Origin: an uncultured Tateyamaria sp.
Lineage (GTDB): Bacteria; Pseudomonadota; Alphaproteobacteria; Rhodobacterales; Rhodobacteraceae
Length of the DNA stretch: 64,000 nucleotides
Reading direction: 5' to 3'
Assembly: GCF_947487805.1 (NCBI RefSeq)
Contig: NZ_CANKXW010000002.1
Span: forward strand, 664,699 to 728,698
The notes beneath the pieces were generated by a model. It was not told the origin of the DNA and did no database searches. It saw nothing but the letters and a program-made list of their open reading frames with translations. Positions 1 to 8,271 of the stretch are shown in pieces; positions within the stretch are counted from its first letter, which is position 1; every line of letters begins with the position of its first letter. The translations under genes and the position numbers were made by a program.

Positions 1-276
1 GCTCAGCAATTCGGCCCGTGCCATGTCCGGAAATTGTGACTGCAGCGCATCGGCGATGTCCTCGGGCGTGCCCGCGATCACGACGCTGGTGCGGTCAAAG
101 CGGCGCTGGTCAAGGTCGAAGCCTATTGCAGCACCCACACGCCGCGCACGGTCGAGATCCTGTCCGCATATGCGCACCAGAAACCCGGCCGCCCAAGCTT
201 CCCACGTAGTGCCGAAATCAAACAGCGTGCCGTCCTTGTCAAAGATGATACCACGGATCGGGACATGTGCGTTCAC
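1..276 (-). CDS. HAD-family hydrolase, partial (C-terminus beyond left edge)
   Basis: The N-terminal 92 residues of a haloacid dehalogenase-type phosphatase are present; the rest lies beyond the left edge. Motif I of the family, FDKDGTLFD, lies near residue 14, with the nucleophile Asp and the +2 Asp both present. I chose a GTG start because it overlaps the TGA stop of the DUF3572 gene as GTGA, which implies translational coupling. The cap type and substrate cannot be judged from this fragment. Phosphoglycolate phosphatase-like enzymes share this motif, but that name would be a guess. Confidence 0.8.
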   Translation of the reverse strand, partial: MNAHVPIRGIIFDKDGTLFDFGTTWEAWAAGFLVRICGQDLDRARRVGAAIGFDLDQRRFDRTSVVIAGTPEDIADALQSQFPDMARAELLS

Positions 277-557
277 GTCCAATGCATCTGCTCCCCACCG
301 GGCAGGGCCGCGCGCGCCTGCATCGGCTGATCATAGGGCAGACCCGCCCTATCACAGAATTCCGTCACCCAGGCATCGTCCATCATTATGAAATCCAGCA
401 ATGCACCAAGAAACGCAGGATCGGTCGCCCCGGCCCGCACATCCGCTTCGCTGGCGCCTGTCGCCCCGAGGAAAACGGGCAGCAACTCTTCGTTTCCGGC
501 CATCCACGTCAGCGCCTGCAGGCCCACAACTTCGGCGGTTTCTCGCTTCATCGACAT
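273..557 (-). CDS. DUF3572 family protein
   Basis: Small acidic protein of 94 residues that matches the alphaproteobacterial DUF3572 family by recall: an N-terminal segment containing GLQALTWMAGNEELLPVFLG, then an all-helical remainder. No catalytic motif is visible and the function is unknown. An AAGGAG ribosome-binding site lies 8 bases before the ATG chosen here; a GTG one codon earlier is possible. It is divergent from the pleD-like gene, a neighbourhood commonly seen in this order, and its stop overlaps the GTG of the downstream HAD gene. Confidence 0.8.
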   Translation of the reverse strand: MSMKRETAEVVGLQALTWMAGNEELLPVFLGATGASEADVRAGATDPAFLGALLDFIMMDDAWVTEFCDRAGLPYDQPMQARAALPGGEQMHWT

Positions 558-586
558 CACAAACGCTCCTTCACCGCCATTTGGAA

Positions 587-608
587 ACCCTTTGTTAACC
601 TAAAGGGT
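587..608. promoter_or_regulatory. Perfect inverted repeat in divergent DUF3572/pleD gap
   Basis: The 7-base arms ACCCTTT and AAAGGGT match perfectly and are separated by 8 bases containing GTTAAC. The site sits between two divergent starts, where an operator would be expected. It is not a CtrA-type TTAA-N7-TTAA site. The binding protein is unknown. Confidence 0.35.
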
Positions 609-652
609 CAAGAACCGATTACACACTCTTTGTTACGAATTGGAAATGTCGG

Positions 653-2050
653 ATGCATGGCAAGGTTCTGGTTGTTGATCCCATCGCTACAAATCGCATT
701 GTGCTGCGGGTCAAACTGGCGGCCAGCCACTATGACATGGATCAAGCAGGCAGCATCGCCGACGCCATTCGTGCCATGGGCAAGAGCCGCCCCGATATCA
801 TTCTTTGTGCAGACACGTTGCCCGATGGCGGACCCCTCAAGCTGATGAACCGGATGCGCAAGGCGGGATTGCATGGCAAGGTGCCTCTGATTGTCCTTGG
901 CAATGGCTGTGACGGCGATACACGGATCCGGCTTTTGGGCGCTGGCGCCGAAGACGTGCTGGAAAAACCGCTCGACGACAGCTTTTTGCTGGCCCGGATC
1001 CGCAGCGTCATCCGTGCCTTTGCATCCGCAACGGAATGGAAGCTGCGCGACGGCACCTCGCGCGCGCTTGGATTTGCAGAGCCCAGCACGCAGTTTGGCC
1101 CGGCGCAATCCGTGCGCGTTGTTGCCCGAGATCAGGCCCGACTTGAAAGCTGGCGACCCGCCTTGTGCGAAAATACACGTGCCACGGTGGCAAGCTGTAC
1201 CCCCGCAGCCGCCGTCGAACACCGCTCCAAGGACAAGGCCGCGGACGGTTTCGTGCTGGTCGTGGAACCGGATGCGAGTGCAGACATGCTTGGTCTGCTG
1301 GCCACGATCCGAAGCAACGCGAGCACGCGACACAGCGTCATCCTCGTGGTGCAGGTCGATCCCGACTGCAAGCTTGGCGCGCAAATGCTGGACATGGGCG
1401 CCAATGACGTCATGGCGTTCCACCGTGACCCATCCGAAGTCGCGTTGCGCCTCGAAACTCTGCTGGCACGCAAGCGCATGTCCGATGCGCTGCGCGACAC
1501 GGTGCGCACCGGGATCGAGGCGGCGCTGATCGACCCGCTGACCGGGCTGCACAATCGACGCTATGCCATGCCGCACCTGGCCCGAATTGCAGACCGGGCA
1601 ACCCGGTCGGGCAGACCCTTTGCCGTCATGGTCGCTGACATGGATCACTTCAAAAAGATCAACGACACACACGGGCACGCGGCAGGAGATGCAGTGCTGG
1701 TCGACACTGCCCGCAGGCTGCGCGAGAACTTGCGCGCTGTTGATATGGTGGCTCGTATCGGCGGCGAAGAATTCCTGATTGTCATGCCTGGAGCGGGCCT
1801 TCAGGATGCCAAGAACGCCGCCCAGCGTCTGTGTCAGATCGTGCGGGACACGCCCTTTGAGGTGCCCGGTTCGTCCGCAGATGTCACCGCAACCATTTCC
1901 ATCGGAATGACAGTGTGCGATCCCGCGAAAACCGCGGCCCTGACCGTAGCTCACACACCCGAAAGCCTTCTCGACCGGGCGGACAAGGCGCTTTACGGAG
2001 CCAAGGCCAAGGGGCGCGATTGCGTCACGCTCAGCCGCCCGGCGGCCTGA
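653..2050 (+). CDS. pleD: PleD-like response regulator with diguanylate cyclase (GGDEF) output
   Basis: The 465 residues have the PleD layout: receiver domain (1-120), receiver-like domain (about 150-285) and GGDEF domain (about 295-460). The active-site signature is GGEEF, and RAVD five residues before it fits the RxxD product-inhibition site, so the cyclase looks competent to make c-di-GMP and to be feedback inhibited. The oddity is receiver 1. Aligned without gaps to Caulobacter PleD, the phospho-acceptor Asp53 is Ala and Asp10 is Pro; only an adjacent Asp54 remains. The Lys of the KP motif (EKPLDD) is kept. Conventional phosphorylation control is therefore doubtful. No divK lies next to it inside the window. 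Confidence 0.85.
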   Translation: MHGKVLVVDPIATNRIVLRVKLAASHYDMDQAGSIADAIRAMGKSRPDIILCADTLPDGGPLKLMNRMRKAGLHGKVPLIVLGNGCDGDTRIRLLGAGAEDVLEKPLDDSFLLARIRSVIRAFASATEWKLRDGTSRALGFAEPSTQFGPAQSVRVVARDQARLESWRPALCENTRATVASCTPAAAVEHRSKDKAADGFVLVVEPDASADMLGLLATIRSNASTRHSVILVVQVDPDCKLGAQMLDMGANDVMAFHRDPSEVALRLETLLARKRMSDALRDTVRTGIEAALIDPLTGLHNRRYAMPHLARIADRATRSGRPFAVMVADMDHFKKINDTHGHAAGDAVLVDTARRLRENLRAVDMVARIGGEEFLIVMPGAGLQDAKNAAQRLCQIVRDTPFEVPGSSADVTATISIGMTVCDPAKTAALTVAHTPESLLDRADKALYGAKAKGRDCVTLSRPAA

Positions 2051-2063
2051 ACGCAGCAGTGGC

Positions 2064-2546
2064 TCAGCGCTTGGGCCCGCCCTTTTTCCGGTCCGGGCCA
2101 CGTCTCAATACATCCTTGATCCGCCCGGCATAGGCAATGCGCTCTTCATCCGACATCGCCGACACGATGGACAGCCATTCCGATTGCGCCCGTTTCTGAA
2201 CACGCGTGACCCCGTCGGCCTGGCTGGCAAGGACCGCCTCGATCGCAGGGACGTCCAGCGGCGTGGTCTGCAACGCGTCAATCATGGCATTGAATTGTGC
2301 ACGGCGATCCCTGCGGTTCGGCAGGGCATCATCCCGCCGGACCGCATTGAACACACCGCGCCGATCCTCGTGCGGCAGTGCCAGCACATAGGGCATGGCA
2401 TACCCCATTGCACCGGGGCCCTTGCCGCCCAAGGGGCCGCCGCGCAGGACAAAGCCCGCCACCAGCCCGATGATCGCAAGGTTCGCGGCGAGGGAGATCC
2501 CAAGCAAAAGCTTGATCCACAGCGGTGTTCCAGATGTATCGCTCAT
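2064..2546 (-). CDS. Periplasmic heavy-metal sensor-like (CnrX/ZraP type) membrane-anchored protein
   Basis: A protein of 160 residues with a transmembrane anchor at about residues 10-35 (LWIKLLLGISLAANLAIIGL), then a helical, charged periplasmic part that resembles the Metal_resist/ZraP-CnrX fold by composition. It is the last gene of a sigma factor operon, which suggests a role in sensing or protecting at the envelope. The upstream stop overlaps a TTG (TTGA), but an ATG two codons later gives a more natural start. No metal ligands can be assigned with confidence. Confidence 0.6.
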   Translation of the reverse strand: MSDTSGTPLWIKLLLGISLAANLAIIGLVAGFVLRGGPLGGKGPGAMGYAMPYVLALPHEDRRGVFNAVRRDDALPNRRDRRAQFNAMIDALQTTPLDVPAIEAVLASQADGVTRVQKRAQSEWLSIVSAMSDEERIAYAGRIKDVLRRGPDRKKGGPKR

Positions 2547-2548
2547 GC

Positions 2549-2920
2549 TCAACCCTCATCCCAATCCCAGCCGAAGGCATCAAGCCCGCCCGTTTCTTCA
2601 AACAGGGTGTCATAGCCAAGCGACCAAAGCGCATCCGTACCGGTGGGGTCAATCCCACCCAGCCCAACCGCAAACCCGGTGGCCGCCGCGGCAACCAGAC
2701 CGCCAACGGCGCCCCAACCGCCCAGTCCCTGAACCATCTGCTGCCACCAAGGCCGCGCCGGTCTGACACCGCCCGGGGCGGGCAACATCGTCTCCGCATC
2801 CGCAAGAACACGCGCCATCAGCTGCGGCGAAGGTGCCGCCACCGGCGCCTGCGCCAGATCGTCCAAGATGTCATCAAGCCAACGCGGATCCGATGGTTCG
2901 GGGGGGCGGTTCTGTGTCAT
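2549..2920 (-). CDS. Putative anti-sigma-like membrane protein of the ECF operon
   Basis: This 123-residue protein has a cytoplasmic N-terminal part (DPRWLDDILDDLAQAP), one glycine/alanine-rich membrane segment at about residues 70-90, and a short acidic C-terminus. It lies between an ECF sigma gene and a periplasmic sensor-like gene. That position and topology suggest the anti-sigma or signal-relay component, but no ZAS zinc motif (HxxxCxxC) is present. The ATG is preceded by AAGGA within the end of the sigma gene; an upstream TTG would overlap the sigma gene. The function is inferred from context only. Confidence 0.6.
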   Translation of the reverse strand: MTQNRPPEPSDPRWLDDILDDLAQAPVAAPSPQLMARVLADAETMLPAPGGVRPARPWWQQMVQGLGGWGAVGGLVAAAATGFAVGLGGIDPTGTDALWSLGYDTLFEETGGLDAFGWDWDEG

Positions 2921-2927
2921 CGCATGT

Positions 2928-3515
2928 TCATCCTTCGTATCCAAGGGCAGCGACCTGCCCTTTGAGTGCCTGTGCCAATGCCCGCTTGCCGCGCGCCGTG
3001 AGGCTTTCGACAGCCTCTGTACTGATGTCCAACCGCGCCGCGATCTCCGGGTTCGACGCCCCTTCGAAATGGCGCAGCATCACCGCGAGACGCTGGCGCT
3101 CCGGCAGTTCTGCCAAGGCGCGGCGCAATGCGTCGTGGCGGGCTTGCGTCTGCAATTGCGCTTCTGCCGATGGCGCAGGATCTTCGGGCTCTGCCGCCTC
3201 GTCCAGCCCAACCGGTCCGCGCGACCGTGCCCGCAGCCGGTCGGTGCACAGGTTGGCGACAACACGGTACAACCACGTCGTCACCTTTGCCTCGCCCGTC
3301 CGCCACTCCGGCGCAATCCGCCACAAGCGCATCATCGCCTCTTGGGCCACATCCTCGGCCGCTGCCTGATCGCCCAGCATCCGCATCGCCTGCGCATGGA
3401 CCCGCGGCACAAGGCGCGCGGTCAGTGTCCGGGCCGCACCGGCATCACCACGCGCAAAGCGCGCCAAAAGCGCGGCATCGTCCGTCTGCGGATCCGTATC
3501 GAGCGGCATAGTCAT
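2928..3515 (-). CDS. ECF-type RNA polymerase sigma factor
   Basis: A 195-residue sigma-70 family protein of extracytoplasmic-function size. Region 2 is recognisable around EDVAQEAMMRLWR with the following WLYRVVANLCTDRLR. Region 4 is recognisable around LPERQRLAVMLRHFEG, followed by a helix-turn-helix (NPEIAARLDISTEAVESL). It heads a three-gene operon with an anti-sigma-like membrane protein and a periplasmic metal-sensor-like protein, which suggests an envelope or metal stress regulon. The ATG used is one codon after a TTG. Confidence 0.88.
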   Translation of the reverse strand: MTMPLDTDPQTDDAALLARFARGDAGAARTLTARLVPRVHAQAMRMLGDQAAAEDVAQEAMMRLWRIAPEWRTGEAKVTTWLYRVVANLCTDRLRARSRGPVGLDEAAEPEDPAPSAEAQLQTQARHDALRRALAELPERQRLAVMLRHFEGASNPEIAARLDISTEAVESLTARGKRALAQALKGQVAALGYEG

Positions 3516-3577
3516 CAAACCCCGGCTACCCCTGCCCTGCCCCTTATTGCAAGGGGCAGGGTCTGAGGCGGCTGTGA

Positions 3578-4018
3578 TCAGTTTTTGGACTTGCGCTTAC
3601 CACGCATCTTGTCACGGGCCTCGGCGAATTCCTCTTCGCTGATGCCACCGCTTTTGTCCGCGTCCATACGTTCAAAGAACCGAGCGGGATCACGGCGCGG
3701 GTGTTTCAGTTCGTCCGCCGACAGTTTGCCATCCGCATTTGCATCCATGCGCTCGATCATCTTGGCGGCACGGTCTTCGGCACGACCCTTGGCCGCTTCG
3801 ATCAGCTCCGCCTCAGTCAGGAACCCATCGCCATCCGCATCCGCGCGGGCAAAGCGGGCATTCCCGGCCTCTTGCAGTTCGGCAAGCGAGATTTCACCGC
3901 TGTTGTCTGCGTCCAGCGTTGCGAAATCCGGGCCACCACGACCTGCCGCCATAGCAGCGACTGTGGAAATCCCGATGGCAGCTGCCGCGATACCTGCGAT
4001 AAATGTGCTTCGTTGCAT
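3578..4018 (-). CDS. Secreted EF-hand calcium-binding protein
   Basis: A protein of 146 residues with a signal peptide (hydrophobic stretch to about AAMA, residue 25) followed by four EF-hand loops: DADNSGEISLAE, DADGDGFLTEAE, DANADGKLSADE and DADKSGGISEEE. Each has D at positions 1, 3 and 5 or an accepted replacement, and E at position 12, so all four could bind calcium. The tail is very basic (KMRGKRKSKN). It is probably periplasmic. Binding partners are unknown, and it lies upstream of and in the same direction as the sigma operon with a 62-base gap. Confidence 0.85.
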   Translation of the reverse strand: MQRSTFIAGIAAAAIGISTVAAMAAGRGGPDFATLDADNSGEISLAELQEAGNARFARADADGDGFLTEAELIEAAKGRAEDRAAKMIERMDANADGKLSADELKHPRRDPARFFERMDADKSGGISEEEFAEARDKMRGKRKSKN

Positions 4019-4216
4019 TTTGATACTCCGTTTTTTTGCCTCATGGCGCAGGTCCTTTTCTGCGCCGGGTACAGGTCAAACGGGGGGCCGTCGCATTTCC
4101 GTCGAAAAAAGTTTTGGCGTCACCAACGCGACATCGGGACGCAAGGACAGATTGCGGCATTCCGCTTTGCTGCACCAACCCCCAGTTTGGCGGCACCAAT
4201 ACAGAAAGCTGTTCAC

Positions 4217-4624
4217 ATGCAGACCCAGTCAAATGCCGAAGTGGCACATTCCGAAGATGCCCGACACCCCGTCCGCCCTGCGTTGTGGCGCGGCTGGCGC
4301 AACCGTTGCCCGCGCTGCGGGCAAGGCCGCTTGCTCAAGGGTTATCTCAAGGTGGCGCCCGGCTGCCCCGTTTGCAAACTCGACTATTCGCACCATCGTG
4401 CGGATGACGGGCCTGCATATCTGACGATCCTCTTGGTTGGGCACCTGATGGCACCGCTCTTGCACTGGGTCTTTGTCACATGGCGGCCCGAGCCCCTGGT
4501 GCTGTTCACCATTTTTGCGGTTGGCTGCGTGGGCTTGTCGCTCTACCTTCTGCCCAGGCTCAAAGGGGCCATTGTCGGCTTTCAGTGGGCGCGCGGCATG
4601 GGTGGTTTCGCCCGCGCCGGTTAA
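4217..4624 (+). CDS. DUF983 family zinc-ribbon membrane protein
   Basis: This 135-residue protein begins with a soluble segment carrying two cysteine pairs (CPRCGQG and CPVC), typical of the DUF983 zinc ribbon. Two transmembrane helices follow (about residues 65-85 and 90-112). The frame is open far upstream, but the ATG chosen gives the usual family length. The family has no established function; members are common in Rhodobacterales. The Nudix gene follows after 50 bases and may be co-transcribed. Confidence 0.8.
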   Translation: MQTQSNAEVAHSEDARHPVRPALWRGWRNRCPRCGQGRLLKGYLKVAPGCPVCKLDYSHHRADDGPAYLTILLVGHLMAPLLHWVFVTWRPEPLVLFTIFAVGCVGLSLYLLPRLKGAIVGFQWARGMGGFARAG

Positions 4625-4674
4625 ACACCGCGCCTTGCAGCGGGCCGGATCCAAGCACAGATCAGGGGCCCGCA

Positions 4675-5379
4675 ATGGCACAGGATATATCTCAGGACAA
4701 ATCGGCCATCCGCAACGCATCCACGGTGATCGTGTTGCGGGACCGGCATGTCGCACCGCGCATCCTGATGGGTCAGCGTGGGGCAAAGGCGGTGTTCATG
4801 CCGAACAAGTTCGTCTTTCCGGGTGGCGCGGTGGACGCGGGCGATCATCACGTACCGCTCGCAACCGCGGTAACGGCCCCGAATGATGCGCGCCTGCGCG
4901 ACGACAGCGCCACGGATCTGGGCTCGGCCCTCGCCGCAGCGGCCATTCGCGAGCTGTTTGAAGAAACTGGCCAGGTCCTGGGCACCAGGGACCACTGGCC
5001 CGATGCACCGCCCGATTGGCAGGACTTTGCCGCGACCGGCCACCGCCCGCACGCCGCACCGTTGCAATTCGTGTTCCGCGCGTTGACCCCTCCGGGCCGC
5101 CCGCGCCGCTTCGATGCGCGATTTTTCCTGATCGACGCGGACACTCTGGCCTCTGACCCTGACGATTTTTCTGCGGCCTCTGACGAGCTGTCGCATCTGC
5201 AATGGGTCGCACTGGACGACGTGCGGTCCTATGACATGCCGTTCATCACCGAAGTCGTCCTGAGCGAAATCGCCGCCCGCGTCACGGACCCGGCCCCCCC
5301 CGCAAGCGTGCCATTCTTCAAGAACAACGAAGAAGAAAGCCTGTTCTTGCGTCTGCGCGGCTACGCCCAGCCCGACTGA
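4675..5379 (+). CDS. Nudix hydrolase (NUDT7/19-like)
   Basis: The 234-residue protein carries a split Nudix signature: FPGGAVDAGD in the first half and AAIRELFEETG in the second, separated by an insertion of about 40 residues. The RELFEETG part keeps the metal-binding glutamates. Long Nudix enzymes of this build act on CoA derivatives or other nucleoside diphosphate-linked compounds, but the substrate cannot be read from the sequence. It is convergent with the EamA gene, with 6 bases between the stops. Confidence 0.85.
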   Translation: MAQDISQDKSAIRNASTVIVLRDRHVAPRILMGQRGAKAVFMPNKFVFPGGAVDAGDHHVPLATAVTAPNDARLRDDSATDLGSALAAAAIRELFEETGQVLGTRDHWPDAPPDWQDFAATGHRPHAAPLQFVFRALTPPGRPRRFDARFFLIDADTLASDPDDFSAASDELSHLQWVALDDVRSYDMPFITEVVLSEIAARVTDPAPPASVPFFKNNEEESLFLRLRGYAQPD

Positions 5380-5385
5380 TCCCCG

Positions 5386-6285
5386 TCAGATCACCGCGAT
5401 CAGCATCAGAATGGACGCCAAAAGCACCGCCATGCCCAGCCATTCGCGCCCGCTGATCGCCTCGCGGAAGACCAGCACCGACGCCAGCGCGCTCAGGATC
5501 AATTCGACCTGCCCGACCGCGTTGACATAGGCGGCGTTCTGCAAGGTGAAGGCCGTGAACCAGCAGAATGACCCGGCCATCGACATCAAACCGACCCAGA
5601 CCGCTACCCGCCGCGCCCCCCAGACGGCACCGATTTGCCCCGGATCGCGCCACCGCAGCCAGATCAGCATCGCAATCGTCTGCATCGCCGTCACGACCGC
5701 GAGGGTCAGCCCGGCGCGTGCGAGCGGATCCTCAAGGTCAAGGCTCAACGACGCGCCGCGGTAACACACGCCCGAGACTGCAAAGAGCAATCCCGCCACC
5801 AACCCGAGCCCTGCGGACGGGTTCGCCATGTCGCGCCACCCGAACCCGCGCCCGGGCGGGACCGACAGAAGGACCACGCCCACCAGCCCAAGTCCAATGG
5901 CCATTAGGCCCCAACCGCTGACCGCATCTCCCAGCAGGACCCAACCAACCAAAACGGCCTGCATCACCTCGGTTTTCTTGAATGTGATGCCCACCGCAAA
6001 GTTGCGCGCCTGAAACAGGCGCACCGTGGCCACGGTCGCAAGGATCTGCGCCAACCCACCCAACATGCCAAAGCCCCACAAGGCAGGCCCAAACACAGGG
6101 ACGCTCTGCTCTGTGGCCCACAGGTAGATGCTGATCAGAACCGCCACGAGTGGCGCGGAATACACAAACCGCGCCAGCGTCGCGCCAGACGCGCTCAACG
6201 TGCCCAGCGACAACTGCCGTTGCAACATGAACCGCAACGTCTGAAAGAAGGCAGCGGCGAGTGTAATGGGAATCCAGAGGGTCAT
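5386..6285 (-). CDS. EamA/DMT-family inner-membrane transporter
   Basis: The 299-residue protein is almost entirely hydrophobic, with about ten transmembrane helices arranged as two EamA repeats. A conserved feature is the pro-rich loop VLLSVPPGRGFGWRD between the halves. The family exports or imports small metabolites; the substrate is unknown. It is followed in the same direction, 16 bases upstream on the map, by the desaturase gene, so the two may share a transcript. Confidence 0.85.
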   Translation of the reverse strand: MTLWIPITLAAAFFQTLRFMLQRQLSLGTLSASGATLARFVYSAPLVAVLISIYLWATEQSVPVFGPALWGFGMLGGLAQILATVATVRLFQARNFAVGITFKKTEVMQAVLVGWVLLGDAVSGWGLMAIGLGLVGVVLLSVPPGRGFGWRDMANPSAGLGLVAGLLFAVSGVCYRGASLSLDLEDPLARAGLTLAVVTAMQTIAMLIWLRWRDPGQIGAVWGARRVAVWVGLMSMAGSFCWFTAFTLQNAAYVNAVGQVELILSALASVLVFREAISGREWLGMAVLLASILMLIAVI

Positions 6286-6301
6286 GGCCCTCTATCCCGT
6301 A

Positions 6302-7231
6302 TCAGCGGTCGGAGGACCAGAGCGGATGCGGCACGCTGTCCTTGGCGCGCAGGAAATGACGGGCGAAAACCTGCATATAGGATCGATATCGATAGCCTTC
6401 GTTGCAGGCCAGGTACCGCGACGCACTGGCCCGGTAAAGCGCGGGCAAACGGTACCACGGCACCCGCGGATGCATGTGATGTACCACGTGGAAATTGTTG
6501 TTCAGAAACAGGAACGCCAAAAGCCCCCGATCCTCGATGATGACCGTGCGCCCGCGTGCCTTTTGATGCGCCTGATGCTCAAGGAACGTCCGGATTTTCA
6601 ATACCGACAGCGCCCCGTAACACCCCAACAGATAGGCCCAGAACGGGATTGGCGCCCATACCACCAACATCAGCACCACGATGCATCCCGGCACATGCAA
6701 CGCCCAACCCAGTGCCACCTGGCGATCGCCCATCCGCACAGCTTGCCAATCGCTCCGCATGAACATCACCTGCGCCAAGACGGGACCAATCAGCATCCGA
6801 CCGGCCAGCGTGTTGTTGACCTCCAACAACACCCGCACCCATAGAGCGAGCCGCAGCCAGACCACGGGATCGAGGTAATTCGTCTCGGGATCATCGTAAG
6901 GATCGGTGAGGTTGGCGTCCTGATGATGCGCCAGATGCGTGTCGCGAAACCGCAGATAGGGGATGAATAGCCCCGGATTGACGATGACCAAGGCCTCGCT
7001 GAGGCTGCGGGACGGAAAGGGGTGCCCATGCAGGACTTCATGTGTCAGCGACGCGTGCAAGACCAGCGAAACCGCCAGGACCAGGATGGCCAGAGGCAAG
7101 GACACGGAAGGCAACCAAAGAATCGACGCACCCCAAGTCAGAATACAGGCGAGGAACAACGTCAGAGTGATCCATTCAACCACAAAGGGCCGTTCTGACG
7201 GCAGGTACCGCGTCGTCCGTTTACGATGCAT
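6302..7231 (-). CDS. Membrane fatty acid desaturase / hydroxylase-type di-iron enzyme
   Basis: The 309-residue membrane protein has the three histidine boxes of the di-iron desaturase superfamily: HEVLHGH (near residue 75), HLAHH (near 112) and HVVHHMHP (near 245). Four or more membrane segments are visible. Substrates in this family range from acyl lipids to carotenoids; none can be assigned. A GTG or ATG further upstream is open, but MHRKRTTRY is the natural start. It is divergent from an XRE regulator gene, leaving a 119-base shared promoter region that contains GTGA-N6-TCAC at 7334-7347. Confidence 0.85.
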   Translation of the reverse strand: MHRKRTTRYLPSERPFVVEWITLTLFLACILTWGASILWLPSVSLPLAILVLAVSLVLHASLTHEVLHGHPFPSRSLSEALVIVNPGLFIPYLRFRDTHLAHHQDANLTDPYDDPETNYLDPVVWLRLALWVRVLLEVNNTLAGRMLIGPVLAQVMFMRSDWQAVRMGDRQVALGWALHVPGCIVVLMLVVWAPIPFWAYLLGCYGALSVLKIRTFLEHQAHQKARGRTVIIEDRGLLAFLFLNNNFHVVHHMHPRVPWYRLPALYRASASRYLACNEGYRYRSYMQVFARHFLRAKDSVPHPLWSSDR

Positions 7232-7350
7232 TGCGTGCGGTTTCCTTTCACGGGCGTGTGGGCGTACCGTCAAACCCTAGCGATGCATCGCCCTGCTGCG
7301 CAGTTGGCAAGTGGTTAACAAAGACCGCGTTTCGTGATATTTGTCACCAC

Positions 7351-8211
7351 ATGGTAGGAATTATCGACAAACGAGACCGCGCTGCCCAGTTCCGCCAGCG
7401 GCTGGCCGCGGCAATGCGTGAACAGAAAATGTCGCAAAGCGCACTGGCCCGAACGATCGGTACGGACAGATCAACGGTCAGCCAAGCCCTTGCCGATGAC
7501 GGCGCCCGCCTGCCCGGCGCTCAGACCGTCGGGGCCTGCGCCCAGGCCTTGGGCGTGTCGGCTGATTGGCTTCTGGGCCTCTCCGACCGCCCCGAAAGCG
7601 CCGCCGCTCTCACAGCCGCGGCCCTCACCCTGACCGAAGCCCCCCGTGCCCTGATTGATGAACGTATCTTTGGTTGGCACCAGGAGGCCGCAGGCTACAA
7701 GATACGCCATGTGCCCGCCGGGCTGCCCGATATGCTCAAGACCAACGCCATGCTGGAATGGGAATACGGGCCTCATCTTGGCCGCACCACGACCCAGGCG
7801 ATCAACGCGTCCAGGGACCGCCTGAACTGGATGCGCAGCGCGCAGTCCGACTACGAGATCGCCCTGCCCCTGCACGAACTGGACAGTTTCGCCACCGGCA
7901 CCGGCTATTACTCAGGCTTGCCCAAACACATCCGCGCCGACCAGCTGAATCAACTGCTCACCCTCAGCACACAGCTCTATCCGAGGCTCCGCCTCTACCT
8001 TTATGACGCCCGCATGCTCTATTCCGCGCCCATCACGGTCTTCGGCCCGCTGCTTGCCGTGATCTACACCGGCGGCCACTACATGGCCTTTCGAGACCGC
8101 GCGCGCATCGAAACCCTGTCGCTCCATTTCGACGATCTTGTACGGCGCGCGGCCTTTACCGCTCGCGATATCCCCGATCACGTCGAAACCCTGCGCCGCA
8201 AAATGACATAG
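7351..8211 (+). CDS. XRE-family transcriptional regulator
   Basis: A 286-residue regulator with an N-terminal helix-turn-helix at about residues 20-75 (MSQSALARTIGTDRSTVSQAL, then SADWLLGLSD as in phage-repressor-like proteins), followed by a roughly 200-residue C-terminal domain with no motif I recognise. It is divergent from the desaturase gene and may control it. The frame is open 40 codons further upstream, but that would run into the desaturase promoter. The ligand, if any, is unknown. Confidence 0.75.
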   Translation: MVGIIDKRDRAAQFRQRLAAAMREQKMSQSALARTIGTDRSTVSQALADDGARLPGAQTVGACAQALGVSADWLLGLSDRPESAAALTAAALTLTEAPRALIDERIFGWHQEAAGYKIRHVPAGLPDMLKTNAMLEWEYGPHLGRTTTQAINASRDRLNWMRSAQSDYEIALPLHELDSFATGTGYYSGLPKHIRADQLNQLLTLSTQLYPRLRLYLYDARMLYSAPITVFGPLLAVIYTGGHYMAFRDRARIETLSLHFDDLVRRAAFTARDIPDHVETLRRKMT

Positions 8212-8220
8212 CGCCAAACG

Positions 8221-8271
8221 GGTCGGCGGGCGGGCGCCTTTGCCGTCAGGCAAACAGAGCCGCCCCCGACC
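8221..8271. repeat. Nested-hairpin intergenic repeat, copy A
   Basis: The outer stem pairs GGTCGGcGGGCGG (8221-8233) with CCGCCCCCGACC (8260-8271), with one bulged base. Inside it TTTGCC (8239-8244) pairs with GGCAAA (8249-8254) around GTCA. It fills the gap between two convergent genes and abuts the stop codon of the SDR gene. The order and core GGGCGCCTTTG...CAAACAG recur at 31820-31876. It is probably a bidirectional terminator or a REP-like element. Confidence 0.6.

Noticed and set aside
608..2101. A long open frame antisense to the pleD-like gene
   Set aside because: It mirrors a real gene in high-GC DNA, its translation is low in complexity and matches no family, and the sense strand has intact PleD domains.
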